DNA from: Calditerrivibrio nitroreducens DSM 19672
GTDB lineage: Bacteria > Chrysiogenota > Deferribacteres > Deferribacterales > Calditerrivibrionaceae
Direction: 5' to 3'
Length of the DNA: 64,000 bases
Assembly (NCBI RefSeq): GCF_000183405.1
Contig: NC_014758.1
Coordinates: forward strand, 1,240,001 to 1,304,000
In this document: one piece after another, positions 52,125-62,387 of the stretch
How positions within the stretch are numbered: position 1 is the stretch's first letter
Layout: the number at the start of each line of letters is the position of its first letter
The notes under the pieces: model-generated
The model's input: only the letters and a program-made list of their open reading frames with translations
Databases searched by the model: none
What the model was told of the DNA's origin: nothing
Position numbers and translations under genes: made by a program

Positions 52125-53519
52125 ATGAAATACAAAAGTACAAGAGGTAAAGTAAATCAGTTATCCTTTAGCGAAACAGTCCTCATGGGACTTGCAGATG
52201 ATGGTGGTTTGATAATACCGGAAAAGATACCACAAATTGGAAAAGAAGATATATTAAGGTTAAGAGATCTCCCCTATAAAGAGCTTGCATTAAATATTAT
52301 GGGATATTTTATCGACGATATCCCCCAGAGTGATCTAAAAAAAATTATCGATGATAGCTATTCCACTTTTGATACCGAAGAGGTTATACCTGTGGTCTCT
52401 TTCGGAGGTAATCTTTTTATAGGTGAGATCTTCCACGGACCTACCCACGCATTTAAAGATATCGCTTTACAATTTTTGGGCAACCTTTTCTCTTTTATAC
52501 TAAATCAAAAAGGGCAGAAAATGAATATCCTTGGGGCCACAAGTGGTGATACCGGAAGTGCTGCCATATACGGCTTTAAAGGGAAAAAAGATATCAATAT
52601 ATTTATATTACACCCCCATGGAAAGGTAAGCCCGGTCCAGGAGCTTCAGATGACTACGGTGGACGACAAAAATGTCTTCAACATAGCCATCGAAGGGACA
52701 TTTGACGATTGCCAGTTTATCGTAAAATCGATATTCAATGACCTTGAATTTAAAAAAAGATATTCTTTGGGGGCGATAAACTCTATAAACTGGTCAAGGG
52801 TACTGGCACAGATCGTATACTATTTCTACACATATTTTAAATCCACAAAAGACAACAATGAGTTGCCCGAAGTTTATTTTGCAGTACCTACGGGAAATTT
52901 TGGAAATATATTTGCCGGTTTCGTAGCCAGAAAAATGGGGCTACCGATTAAAAAACTGATTTTGGCCACAAATGAAAATAATATTTTGACGAGGTTTATC
53001 AATAATGGGGATTATAGCCTATCAAAGGTAGTTGAAACCTATAGCCCCTCAATGGATATCCAGATCGCCAGTAACCTTGAACGATATCTCTATTTTCTTT
53101 ACAACGAAGACTCTGGGATACTTTCTGAAAAAATGAAAGAATTTGAAAAAAACAGATCTCTTTCATTCCAGGGTAATGAACTCAAAAAAATCCAGTCTGA
53201 CTTCATATCTGTATCCACAAGCAATGATCAAACACTAAAAATGATAAAAGATTTTTACGAAAAATATTCATATATTTTAGATCCCCATACCGCATGTGCG
53301 ATCAACGCAGTGGAAAATGTTTACAATAGCGATGACATATTCATAGCTCTTGCCACAGCTCATCCTGCTAAATTTGAAGATGCAATAGTAAAAGCTATAG
53401 GGATAAAACCTGAAGAACCCTCAAGGATAAAGCAGATCAAAGGTAAACCAAAAAAATTTACAATACTAAAAAACTCAATAGAAGATGTAAAAAGATTCAT
53501 ACAGGAAACCTTAAGTTAG
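52125..53519 (+). CDS. thrC: threonine synthase
   Basis: PLP enzyme converting phosphohomoserine to threonine. The 464-residue protein is the class-I long form: N-terminal KYKSTRGKVNQLSF, PLP-Lys111 in GPTHAFKDIALQF, GATSGDTGSAA phosphate loop and PTGNFGNIFAG. A GGAG precedes the ATG. TAG of thrC abuts the queA ATG. Confidence 0.95.
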   Translation: MKYKSTRGKVNQLSFSETVLMGLADDGGLIIPEKIPQIGKEDILRLRDLPYKELALNIMGYFIDDIPQSDLKKIIDDSYSTFDTEEVIPVVSFGGNLFIGEIFHGPTHAFKDIALQFLGNLFSFILNQKGQKMNILGATSGDTGSAAIYGFKGKKDINIFILHPHGKVSPVQELQMTTVDDKNVFNIAIEGTFDDCQFIVKSIFNDLEFKKRYSLGAINSINWSRVLAQIVYYFYTYFKSTKDNNELPEVYFAVPTGNFGNIFAGFVARKMGLPIKKLILATNENNILTRFINNGDYSLSKVVETYSPSMDIQIASNLERYLYFLYNEDSGILSEKMKEFEKNRSLSFQGNELKKIQSDFISVSTSNDQTLKMIKDFYEKYSYILDPHTACAINAVENVYNSDDIFIALATAHPAKFEDAIVKAIGIKPEEPSRIKQIKGKPKKFTILKNSIEDVKRFIQETLS

Positions 53520-54539
53520 ATGTCACATCTACTAAAAGATTACGATTTTGAACTACCTGAAGAATTGATAGCCCAATACCCTGCTGAAAAAAGGGAAGAA
53601 TCGAACCTTATGGTTGTGGATAGATCAAAAAACGATTTTTTTATCACAAAATTCAAAAATATAGTGGATTACCTGCCGGAAAAAAGTTTTTTAGTTGTCA
53701 ATAATACAAAAGTTTTAAAAAGTCGCATCTATGCACAAAAAATATCAGGCGGTAGAGTTGAGGTTTTCTTTATCGAAAAGATAGATGATCACATCTTCAA
53801 GGCTATGACAAGAGGTAGATTAAAAGATGGTGATATACTAAAGATTAATGATTCGATTACACTAAAGATACTGGGAAGTTGCGAAGATAATTTAAGAATA
53901 GTAGAGTTATCAGGCATTGATATCTATAATTTATTGGATAAATTTGGTCATATCCCTCTACCCCCATATATAAAAAGGGAAGATGATAGCCACGATGAAA
54001 CAAGATACCAAACAGTTTACGCCCAAAAACCAGGATCGGTGGCGGCCCCCACCGCAGGGCTACATTTTACAGAAGAGCTAATAGAACGGATAAGACAAAA
54101 ACATGAGATTCTGGAGATAACTCTCAACGTCGGAATAGGTACCTTCAGACCTGTTAAAACTGAAAATATTCAAGAACATCAAATGCATTCAGAGAAATTT
54201 TTCATCCCGGAAGAATCATTCAAAAGAATAAACTTACTGAAATCCAATGGTCATAAACTTATTTCAGTCGGCACAACCACCACCAGATGTCTTGAAGCTG
54301 TGGCAAAGGATGGCCTACTTCAGTCTTATGGTGAATCGGAAACAGATATCTTCATAAAGTCTGGATATAAATTTCAGATAATTGACCATTTAGTCACCAA
54401 TTTTCATCTGCCAAAGTCAACTCTTTTCATACTTGTGTCAACATTTGCAGGCTTAGATCTAATGAAAAAGGCATATGCCTATGCCATAGAAAAGAGGATG
54501 AGATTTTTTAGCTATGGTGATGCTATGTTAATAATATAG
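53520..54539 (+). CDS. queA: S-adenosylmethionine:tRNA ribosyltransferase-isomerase QueA
   Basis: Adds the epoxycyclopentane ring to preQ1 in tRNA, giving epoxyqueuosine. The 339-residue enzyme has DYDFELPEELIAQYPAE, NNTKVLKSRI, VAAPTAGLHFTEEL and the terminal RFFSYGDAMLI. Directly follows thrC and is 12 bases before tgt. Confidence 0.96.
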   Translation: MSHLLKDYDFELPEELIAQYPAEKREESNLMVVDRSKNDFFITKFKNIVDYLPEKSFLVVNNTKVLKSRIYAQKISGGRVEVFFIEKIDDHIFKAMTRGRLKDGDILKINDSITLKILGSCEDNLRIVELSGIDIYNLLDKFGHIPLPPYIKREDDSHDETRYQTVYAQKPGSVAAPTAGLHFTEELIERIRQKHEILEITLNVGIGTFRPVKTENIQEHQMHSEKFFIPEESFKRINLLKSNGHKLISVGTTTTRCLEAVAKDGLLQSYGESETDIFIKSGYKFQIIDHLVTNFHLPKSTLFILVSTFAGLDLMKKAYAYAIEKRMRFFSYGDAMLII

Positions 54540-55992
<1,453 letters not shown>

Positions 55993-56008
55993 ATAGGAGC
56001 GCTTGATA

Positions 56009-57562
56009 ATGCAGCTAAAGCTTAGATGGATTACTATATTGATTGTATTTGTAGTATCCCTATTTTTTATGTTCCCATTGGATAAGAGGATCAACCTGGG
56101 GCTTGATTTAAAAGGTGGTATGCATGTAATCCTTGGAGTGGAGACAGAAAAAGCTGTCCAGGCCAAAATCGACACATTAACGGGTCAGATCAGAAAAGAA
56201 CTGAGGAACTCAAAGATAAACTTCGCCTTTGTTCAAAAAAACGAATCAGGAAAGATATCAATAGGTCTTTCCGATCCTGCCGAAAGGAACAAAGTAAAGG
56301 ATCTCATATCAAAAAACTATCCTATACTTAAAGAAAGTGGCTTAAATAGTGACGAGAAAGTTATAGAGTTAAGTCTGGATACGGATGAAGTAAAACGGAT
56401 AAAAGATTATGCGGTGGAACAGGCTGTTCAAGTTATTCGCAACAGAGTAGACCAATTTGGGGTAAATGAACCTGTAATACAAAGACAGGGTAAAGAACAC
56501 ATTCTTGTGCAGCTTGCAGGGATAACAGATCCAGAAAGGGCTGTTAAACTCATTGGAAAAACTGCGCAGCTAAAGTTTTACCTCCTGGATGAAAATGCAA
56601 ATAACGAAGAAACCATAAAATCTGGAAATATTCCACCAGATGATATAATACTGTATGGTAAAAAGATCGACAAGGTTACAGGCCAAATTGTCTCCACTAT
56701 CCCTTACGTATTGAAAAAGGATGCCGTTTTGACCGGTGATTATCTACTTGAGGCTGAAGTTCGTATCTCATCCCAATTTAATGAACCTTACGTCTCTATT
56801 AAATTTGATCCCGCAGGTAGTAAAATCTTTGAAGAGATCACAGCTGAAAATGTAAACAAGAGGATGGCAATAGTTCTTGATGATAATGTCTATTCAGCAC
56901 CAGTTATAAGAGAAAGAATAGCTGGTGGTGAGGCCCAGATATCAGGTAGTTTTACCCTTGAAGAGGCAAAAGACTTAGCCATAGTCCTACGAGCCGGAAG
57001 CTTACCTGCTCCTGTAAAGATTCTTGAAAATAGAACAATAGGTCCATCTTTAGGACAGGATTCAATAAAAAAGGGGATTTGGGCAGGTATTATTGGTGTA
57101 GCAGCGGTCATCATCTTCATGTTAATTTACTATAAATTTTCAGGGTTCATTGCAAGTATTGCACTGCTGTCGAATGCCATAATAATTCTTGGAGCAATGG
57201 GTATGTTTAAAGCAACCCTTACATTGCCCGGTATTGCCGGATTGATACTTACAATGGGTATGGCGATAGACGCAAACGTACTAATTTTTGAGAGGATCAG
57301 GGAGGAACTGCGATTGGGCAGAACTCCTATGAATGCCCTTGAGGCTGGTTTTGAGAAGGCAATGTCCACAATTATTGATTCAAACATTACAACTCTTATA
57401 GCAGGTTTGGTTCTCTTCCAATTCGGGACAGGCCCTGTAAAAGGTTTTGCTGTAACCTTGACAATAGGTATTCTTTCATCGATATTTACGGCAGTCACTC
57501 TATCTAAAACGATCTTTTTGACACTCTACGGCAACAAAGAGATCAAAAAACTCAGTGTATAA
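56009..57562 (+). CDS. secD: protein translocase subunit SecD
   Basis: Uses the proton gradient to help complete secretion. The 517-residue protein has TM1, the DLKGGMHVILGV motif, a large periplasmic P1 region (about 45-330), and five C-terminal helices with GLILTMGMAIDANVLIFERI. ATG 56009 is preferred to TTG 56003 because of spacing to GGAG. Confidence 0.95.
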   Translation: MQLKLRWITILIVFVVSLFFMFPLDKRINLGLDLKGGMHVILGVETEKAVQAKIDTLTGQIRKELRNSKINFAFVQKNESGKISIGLSDPAERNKVKDLISKNYPILKESGLNSDEKVIELSLDTDEVKRIKDYAVEQAVQVIRNRVDQFGVNEPVIQRQGKEHILVQLAGITDPERAVKLIGKTAQLKFYLLDENANNEETIKSGNIPPDDIILYGKKIDKVTGQIVSTIPYVLKKDAVLTGDYLLEAEVRISSQFNEPYVSIKFDPAGSKIFEEITAENVNKRMAIVLDDNVYSAPVIRERIAGGEAQISGSFTLEEAKDLAIVLRAGSLPAPVKILENRTIGPSLGQDSIKKGIWAGIIGVAAVIIFMLIYYKFSGFIASIALLSNAIIILGAMGMFKATLTLPGIAGLILTMGMAIDANVLIFERIREELRLGRTPMNALEAGFEKAMSTIIDSNITTLIAGLVLFQFGTGPVKGFAVTLTIGILSSIFTAVTLSKTIFLTLYGNKEIKKLSV

Positions 57563-57572
57563 GGAGATTGTA

Positions 57573-58487
57573 ATGGCTCAATTTTTAGAACTAATTAAAA
57601 ATGACTCCAATATAGATTTTTTAGGTAAGGCAAAGCTTTTTTTTATTATTTCAGGGGTGTTAATAGTAATATCTCTCTTTTTAATTTTTACAAAAGGCTT
57701 AAATCTTGGTATAGACTTTTCTGGTGGTACAGTAATACAGTTGAAGTATGAAAAACCAGCAGATCTTAATAAACTAAGACAGGGTATTGGTAATCTCAAA
57801 ATAGGAGATGTATCAATTCAGAATTTTGGTAACCCAGAAGAGGTCCTTATTAGATTAGGTAAAACAAGAGATATACCCTTGGAAGAGCTGTCTAAAACTA
57901 TTCGTGCAAAATTAGCTGAAATTGACCCAAATAACAAATTTATCGTGGAAAGGGTGGAGCAGGTGGGGCCTCAGGTAGGTTCAGAGCTACAATACAAAGC
58001 CATGATGGCTTTACTTTATGCCAATATAGGTGTTTTAATTTATGTTGCCATAAGATTTGAGCTTATTTTTGCTATTGGTGCAATATTGGCTCTTGTCCAC
58101 GATGTTATTATAACACTCGGATTCTTAAGCCTTACATCCAAAGAGTTTAACCTAACCGTTGTGGCAGCACTACTTGCCCTTATAGGTTACTCTTTGAATG
58201 ATACTATAGTTGTTTTTGATAGGATTAGGGAGAGGATTAAAGCTACAGCAAATGAAAAGATCAACATCAAAGATATTATGAATAAAAGTATTAATGAAAC
58301 CCTTAGTAGAACCATCATCACTTCTCTTTTGACATTTTTTACAGTCCTATCACTGATGATTTTTGGTGGTGAAGTAATCAACCCCTTTGCCTTTACGCTT
58401 GTAATAGGGATAATAGTAGGTACATACTCTTCAATTGGTATTGCAAGTGGTCTTGTTTACTTAATAAAAAGTCTCAGGAAAAGATAA
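57573..58487 (+). CDS. secF: protein translocase subunit SecF
   Basis: Partner of SecD. The 304-residue protein has TM1, LGIDFSGGTVIQLKYE, and the C-terminal helices with GYSLNDTIVVFDRIRE. ATG 57573 follows AAGGAG with proper spacing; the longer frame from 57555 starts before that site. A bidirectional terminator follows. Confidence 0.95.
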   Translation: MAQFLELIKNDSNIDFLGKAKLFFIISGVLIVISLFLIFTKGLNLGIDFSGGTVIQLKYEKPADLNKLRQGIGNLKIGDVSIQNFGNPEEVLIRLGKTRDIPLEELSKTIRAKLAEIDPNNKFIVERVEQVGPQVGSELQYKAMMALLYANIGVLIYVAIRFELIFAIGAILALVHDVIITLGFLSLTSKEFNLTVVAALLALIGYSLNDTIVVFDRIRERIKATANEKINIKDIMNKSINETLSRTIITSLLTFFTVLSLMIFGGEVINPFAFTLVIGIIVGTYSSIGIASGLVYLIKSLRKR

Positions 58488-58515
58488 AAGGATGGGCAAT
58501 ACCCATCCTTTTTTT
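58487..58515 (+). terminator. bidirectional terminator between secF and the flagellar gene
   Basis: Stem AAAGGATGGG/CCCATCCTTT with a 5-base loop, followed by a T run on the plus strand. On the minus strand the stem is followed by a shorter T-rich stretch, so it can serve both converging genes. Confidence 0.85.
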
Positions 58516-58518
58516 AAT

Positions 58519-59139
58519 TCATCCAACAATATTTACAATATTCCCAAGCATTTCATCTACGGTTTTGACAGTTTTGACGTTTGCCTGGATATATCTAAAG
58601 TTTGTTATACTCTCCACCATCTCCTTTGCTATATCAACATTAGAAGCCTCAAGAAATCCAGAAAGGATTTCATAATTGCTATCAGGTACTACGCCTCCAT
58701 TTTGATTATATATCTGTAATTTCCCTTTTACTTCACCATCAACATATACATTCCCTTTATTATCAATATGAACATTGTCAGGTGATGTCCCAACATTTAT
58801 ACCCACTCTTCTACCTGAAACATCCACCATTTCACCATTTTTATCTATGCTAAGTATACCCATCCGAGAATAAACCTCTTTGTTACCATCAGTAAACTTG
58901 AAATACCCATCTCCATTTATGGCAAGATCAAGTGGTCTGCCAGTATTTATAAAATAACCGATACCTTCATTGGAGGTAACAGAATATAATTCCACACCAC
59001 CCTTCGAAAACTCCTTTAGATGGGCAATCTTACCTTTAAATGCAGTGCTACTGATATTGGCGATATTATTTGCCGTAACACCATACTTTTTATTACCTGC
59101 AGATATTGCAGATAAGGCATAAAACAAGCCGGGTATCAT
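58519..59139 (-). CDS. flagellar basal-body rod/hook protein, FlgF/FlgG family (short)
   Basis: A 206-residue member of the axial family. N-terminal YALSAISAGNKKYGVTANNIANISSTAFKG is the rod-protein signature region (residues about 7-36), the middle has LDLAINGDGYF and the C-terminal helix SNVDIAKEMVESI. The length is less than typical FlgF (about 250) or FlgG (about 260), the centre being reduced. Which rod protein it is cannot be decided here; FlgF is my guess. It stands alone with its own promoter. Confidence 0.82.
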   Translation of the reverse strand: MIPGLFYALSAISAGNKKYGVTANNIANISSTAFKGKIAHLKEFSKGGVELYSVTSNEGIGYFINTGRPLDLAINGDGYFKFTDGNKEVYSRMGILSIDKNGEMVDVSGRRVGINVGTSPDNVHIDNKGNVYVDGEVKGKLQIYNQNGGVVPDSNYEILSGFLEASNVDIAKEMVESITNFRYIQANVKTVKTVDEMLGNIVNIVG

Positions 59140-59157
59140 ACCGTCACCTCTTAGGAT

Positions 59158-59185
59158 ATTATATCGACCAAAAATTAATTTTCAA
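59158..59185 (-). promoter_or_regulatory. sigma-70-type promoter of the flagellar rod gene
   Basis: On the minus strand: TTGAAA, 16-base spacer, TATAAT, 19 bases before the gene. No sigma-28 or sigma-54 site is seen, so it differs from fliD. Confidence 0.6.
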
Positions 59186-59219
59186 TTGTTTTTTTTTCAA
59201 AATAAGCTATATTTTTGTT

Positions 59220-59972
59220 ATGACAAAATTACTCTTACTCTTCTTTATATTGCCAATTTCTGTTTTTGCTGATGATTTGAGTTTATGCTATAACGTCAAA
59301 GCAATGTTTGTAACTGTAGGTAAAACATGTATACACTACAAAAAAGATAAAGATACACTCTACTTTAATAGTATTATAAGATCTTCAAAACTTGTAAGCT
59401 TTATGAAAAGAATTGAAGATAAAGGGAAAGGGATAGCTGACCTTAAAACCTTTAAACCAAAATACTTCCTTTTTGACCAGGAGGAAAGTAAATACAAAGC
59501 CACCAATGAATATATCTACAAGGAAGACAGAATTGTATCCAAAACTACCCATTACGATAAATCATGGAAACCTACTGAGGAAGAGATAAAAGAGTTTAGC
59601 AACATAGATTATTTTGAACCATTCATGTTATCAATGGTTTTCTACAGAAATATTCATCACAAAAAAGAAGAACCTTTGAAATTATTCTATAAAAATAAAA
59701 CATACAATATTCCATACAAAATATTAGGAGACGAGATTGAAGAAATAAATGGGAAGAAAATTGCGGTAAAAAAGATATCAGTAAAACCATTTGTAAAAGG
59801 GAAAGGTCTTTTGGTACCGGATGGAGAATGGTTTTTATACTTAGATAAAGCAAATCTGTACCCTATAAAAATAGAAGCAAAATTTGTATTCGTTTCAGCA
59901 GTGGCCTATATTGAAACTATTGAAGGAAAAACTACACTTATAAAAGAGATCATAGAGCAGTACAGCAACTAA
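59220..59972 (+). CDS. secreted DUF3108-like protein
   Basis: A 250-residue exported protein. From ATG 59220 it has a signal peptide (MTKLLLLFFILPISVFA, cleavage after Ala17). The rest is a beta-rich domain with the GKGLLVPDGEWFLYLDKANLYPIKIEAKF region seen in DUF3108 proteins, a fold related to lipoprotein-localisation proteins. Function unknown; no Shine-Dalgarno is obvious and a longer in-frame start at 59106 would bury the signal peptide and overlap the divergent gene. Confidence 0.7.
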   Translation: MTKLLLLFFILPISVFADDLSLCYNVKAMFVTVGKTCIHYKKDKDTLYFNSIIRSSKLVSFMKRIEDKGKGIADLKTFKPKYFLFDQEESKYKATNEYIYKEDRIVSKTTHYDKSWKPTEEEIKEFSNIDYFEPFMLSMVFYRNIHHKKEEPLKLFYKNKTYNIPYKILGDEIEEINGKKIAVKKISVKPFVKGKGLLVPDGEWFLYLDKANLYPIKIEAKFVFVSAVAYIETIEGKTTLIKEIIEQYSN

Positions 59973-60440
59973 TAAAGTAAATATCTATAAAATAGAAGCA
60001 ATACAATCCACTATCAAAAAACACAGTGTTCAATAATTTATCTAAAATCAAACCCTCTCTCAAGGATAAAGCTAAAAATTTTTAATTTAAAGTTATATTT
60101 TTTATTATAGATTAATATAACACTGGATTAAAAATGACCACTAAAAAATTATCTATTCATAAATCACTTATTACCATAAATGAAAAATATCGTATCAAAA
60201 TACCTCCCAATTAAGAGAAAAATAAGCCAAAATAAAATAAAAAAGTTTTATAAAAAAATTAAAATTATATTTTAGATGAAGCAGTATCAATATAAAGTAA
60301 AAAAATAAATCAATAATGCAATAAAGATACAATAAAAAATTAAATAAAACGTTAGTTTTAATAATTTTCAATAAAATATTTACTATTGATTAATAAAATT
60401 ATCTTTGATAAACAACACGGAAAAAGCAAGGAGGTTTTAA
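59973..60440. other. gene-free AT-rich stretch upstream of the acetate carrier
   Basis: 468 bases with no credible open frame and extreme A/T content, ending in the carrier's Shine-Dalgarno AAGGAGG. It contains several A-tracts and T-tracts and short imperfect dyads, but no tRNA, terminator, FNR-like dyad or sigma-54 site that I can support. The promoter of the carrier gene must be here, but no unique candidate stands out. Confidence 0.6.
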
Positions 60441-61091
60441 ATGTCAAAAGCAGCTGAAATTACATTAGAAAGTATTCAATCTAAATCATTAGTAGCAGAA
60501 ACGGTAATTAAAGATACTACAGCCAACCCTGCTCCTTTGGGCCTGATGGGTTTTGGACTCACCACAATCCTACTTAATCTTCATAACATAGGTTTATTCG
60601 GATTAAGCAGTATGATTCTCGCAATGGGGATCTTTTATGGGGGAATGGCTCAAATATTTGCTGGTATAATGGAATGGAAAAAGAAAAACACTTTTGGAAC
60701 AGTAGCTTTTACCTCTTATGGATTATTCTGGATTTCGCTTGTGGCATTGATAGTATTTCCAAAAATGGGGATTATATCTGCCCCTGAAAAAAATGAAATG
60801 GTAGTTTATCTTTTTTTATGGGGTATGTTTACGATGATCTTACTTGTTGGAACATTTAGAATGAATTTTGCAATTATGTTTGTGTTCCTTATGTTAACCG
60901 TTCTTTTTATGATGCTCGCAATAGCAGATGGGACAGGTAATCCTGCAATCAAACTTGCAGCAGGTTACATAGGAATATTAACAGGTGCTTCAGCAATATA
61001 CGTTGCAGCAGCCCAAATATTAAACGAAGTATACGGCAGCACATTACTGCCATTAGGTGAATTCAAAAAAAGACAACCAAGAGTCCTATAA
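60441..61091 (+). CDS. satP: acetate uptake transporter (SatP/YaaH, GPR1/FUN34 family)
   Basis: A 216-residue six-helix inner-membrane carrier for acetate and succinate-type acids. The family signature [21 protein letters not shown] is present (as [11 protein letters not shown] at residues about 28-38) together with [15 protein letters not shown]. Preceded by AAGGAGG and followed by a strong terminator, so it is monocistronic. Confidence 0.92.
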   Translation: MSKAAEITLESIQSKSLVAETVIKDTTANPAPLGLMGFGLTTILLNLHNIGLFGLSSMILAMGIFYGGMAQIFAGIMEWKKKNTFGTVAFTSYGLFWISLVALIVFPKMGIISAPEKNEMVVYLFLWGMFTMILLVGTFRMNFAIMFVFLMLTVLFMMLAIADGTGNPAIKLAAGYIGILTGASAIYVAAAQILNEVYGSTLLPLGEFKKRQPRVL

Positions 61092-61111
61092 AACACCCAT
61101 TTCATAGATAT

Positions 61112-61134
61112 GGCGGGGTAACCCGCCTTTTTTT
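61112..61134 (+). terminator. intrinsic terminator after the acetate carrier
   Basis: Perfect stem GGCGGG/CCCGCC with GTAA loop followed by seven T, 20 bases after the stop codon. Confidence 0.92.
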
Positions 61135-61161
61135 ATACCCAAAAATCTCTTTTAAAATAAC

Positions 61162-61189
61162 TTGATTTTTTTTATTTTTACTATACAAT
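61162..61189 (+). promoter_or_regulatory. sigma-70-type promoter of leuB
   Basis: TTGATT, 16-base spacer, TACAAT, 25 bases before leuB. It lies just after the previous terminator, supporting separate transcription of leuB. Confidence 0.6.
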
Positions 61190-61214
61190 AGATAAAAAAG
61201 TTTGGGGTGAGATT

Positions 61215-62291
61215 ATGTTTAAAGTTGCGGTACTACCGGGTGATGGCATAGGTCCAGAAGTCATGGCACAAGCTATGAAAATACTAAAAAAAATTGAAAA
61301 AAAATATAGCGTGAAATTCGATTGTAAATTTTCTGATGTTGGCGGAATAGCAATTGATAATTATGGGGAACCACTTCCACAACATACTTTAAAACTCTGC
61401 GAAGAATCTGATGCCATTCTGTTTGGTTCTGTCGGTGGTCCAAAATGGGAAAATTTACCTCCGGAAAAACAGCCCGAAAGGGGTGCCCTTTTGCCTTTAA
61501 GAAAACATTTTAATCTTTTCGTAAACATTAGACCTGTAAAAGTTTACCCTGCCCTAAAAGAATCCTGCTCATTAAAAGATAAATTCATCCAGCAGGGGCT
61601 CGATATAGTTATATTGAGAGAACTTACTGGGGGGATCTACTTTGGACAACCTAAATATATATCAGAAGATAGAAATTATGCAGTTGATACAATGAAATAT
61701 ACCGTTGAAGAGATCAAAAGAATAGCTAAAGTTGCCTTTGAAACTGCAAGATTAAGAAAAAAAATAGTCACAAGTGTAGATAAAGCAAATGTACTTATGA
61801 CCTCTGTATTATGGAGAGAGATCGTCACAGAGTTGTGGGAAAAAGATTACCCTGACATAAAATTAAACCACATGTACGTGGACAATGCCGCAATGCAGCT
61901 GGTGAGAAACCCATCACAATTTGATGTTATACTTACTGAAAATATGTTTGGTGACATTTTAAGTGATGAAGCTGCAATGCTGACCGGTTCACTGGGGATG
62001 CTTCCTTCAGCATCTCTCAACGAGAGGGGGTTTGGATTGTATGAGCCAATAGGTGGTACAGCTCCTGATATCGCCGGACAGAATATTGCCAACCCAACTG
62101 CACAGATTCTATCCGCAGCACTAATGTTAAGATATAGCTTTAAGATGGATGATGCTGCAAGAGACATTGAAAATGCCCTTGAAAATCTTATTGCCAAAGG
62201 AGCAAGAACCTCTGATATATTCTATGGCGATCCCGGAACCTACAAAGTATCCACAGAAGAATTTGGGGATGAATTGGCAGAATTGATATAG
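61215..62291 (+). CDS. leuB: 3-isopropylmalate dehydrogenase
   Basis: Leucine synthesis: oxidative decarboxylation of 3-isopropylmalate with NAD. The 358-residue protein begins [15 protein letters not shown], has [14 protein letters not shown], the signature region [20 protein letters not shown] (about 238-257) and [17 protein letters not shown]. No leuA, leuC or leuD is adjacent. Confidence 0.96.
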   Translation: MFKVAVLPGDGIGPEVMAQAMKILKKIEKKYSVKFDCKFSDVGGIAIDNYGEPLPQHTLKLCEESDAILFGSVGGPKWENLPPEKQPERGALLPLRKHFNLFVNIRPVKVYPALKESCSLKDKFIQQGLDIVILRELTGGIYFGQPKYISEDRNYAVDTMKYTVEEIKRIAKVAFETARLRKKIVTSVDKANVLMTSVLWREIVTELWEKDYPDIKLNHMYVDNAAMQLVRNPSQFDVILTENMFGDILSDEAAMLTGSLGMLPSASLNERGFGLYEPIGGTAPDIAGQNIANPTAQILSAALMLRYSFKMDDAARDIENALENLIAKGARTSDIFYGDPGTYKVSTEEFGDELAELI

Positions 62292-62340
62292 GTAAAAATA
62301 ACATAAAACATCAATTCCAATCTAACAATTTAGAAAATTA

Positions 62341-62356
62341 GGGGGCATAAGCCCCC
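62341..62356. terminator. hairpin between converging leuB and cytochrome genes
   Basis: Stem GGGGGC/GCCCCC with ATAA loop. The downstream T content is weak on the plus strand, so this may be a leaky or bidirectional terminator. Confidence 0.6.
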
Positions 62357-62387
62357 AATATTTCTGTTCTTAATATTATAAGACAAG

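Noticed and set aside
57130-57498. A 122-codon minus-strand frame antisense to secD
   Set aside because: It covers the conserved C-terminal helices of SecD; no independent coding evidence.
59106-59219. N-terminal extension of the DUF3108-like gene
   Set aside because: It would overlap the divergent flagellar gene and its promoter and place the signal peptide internally.
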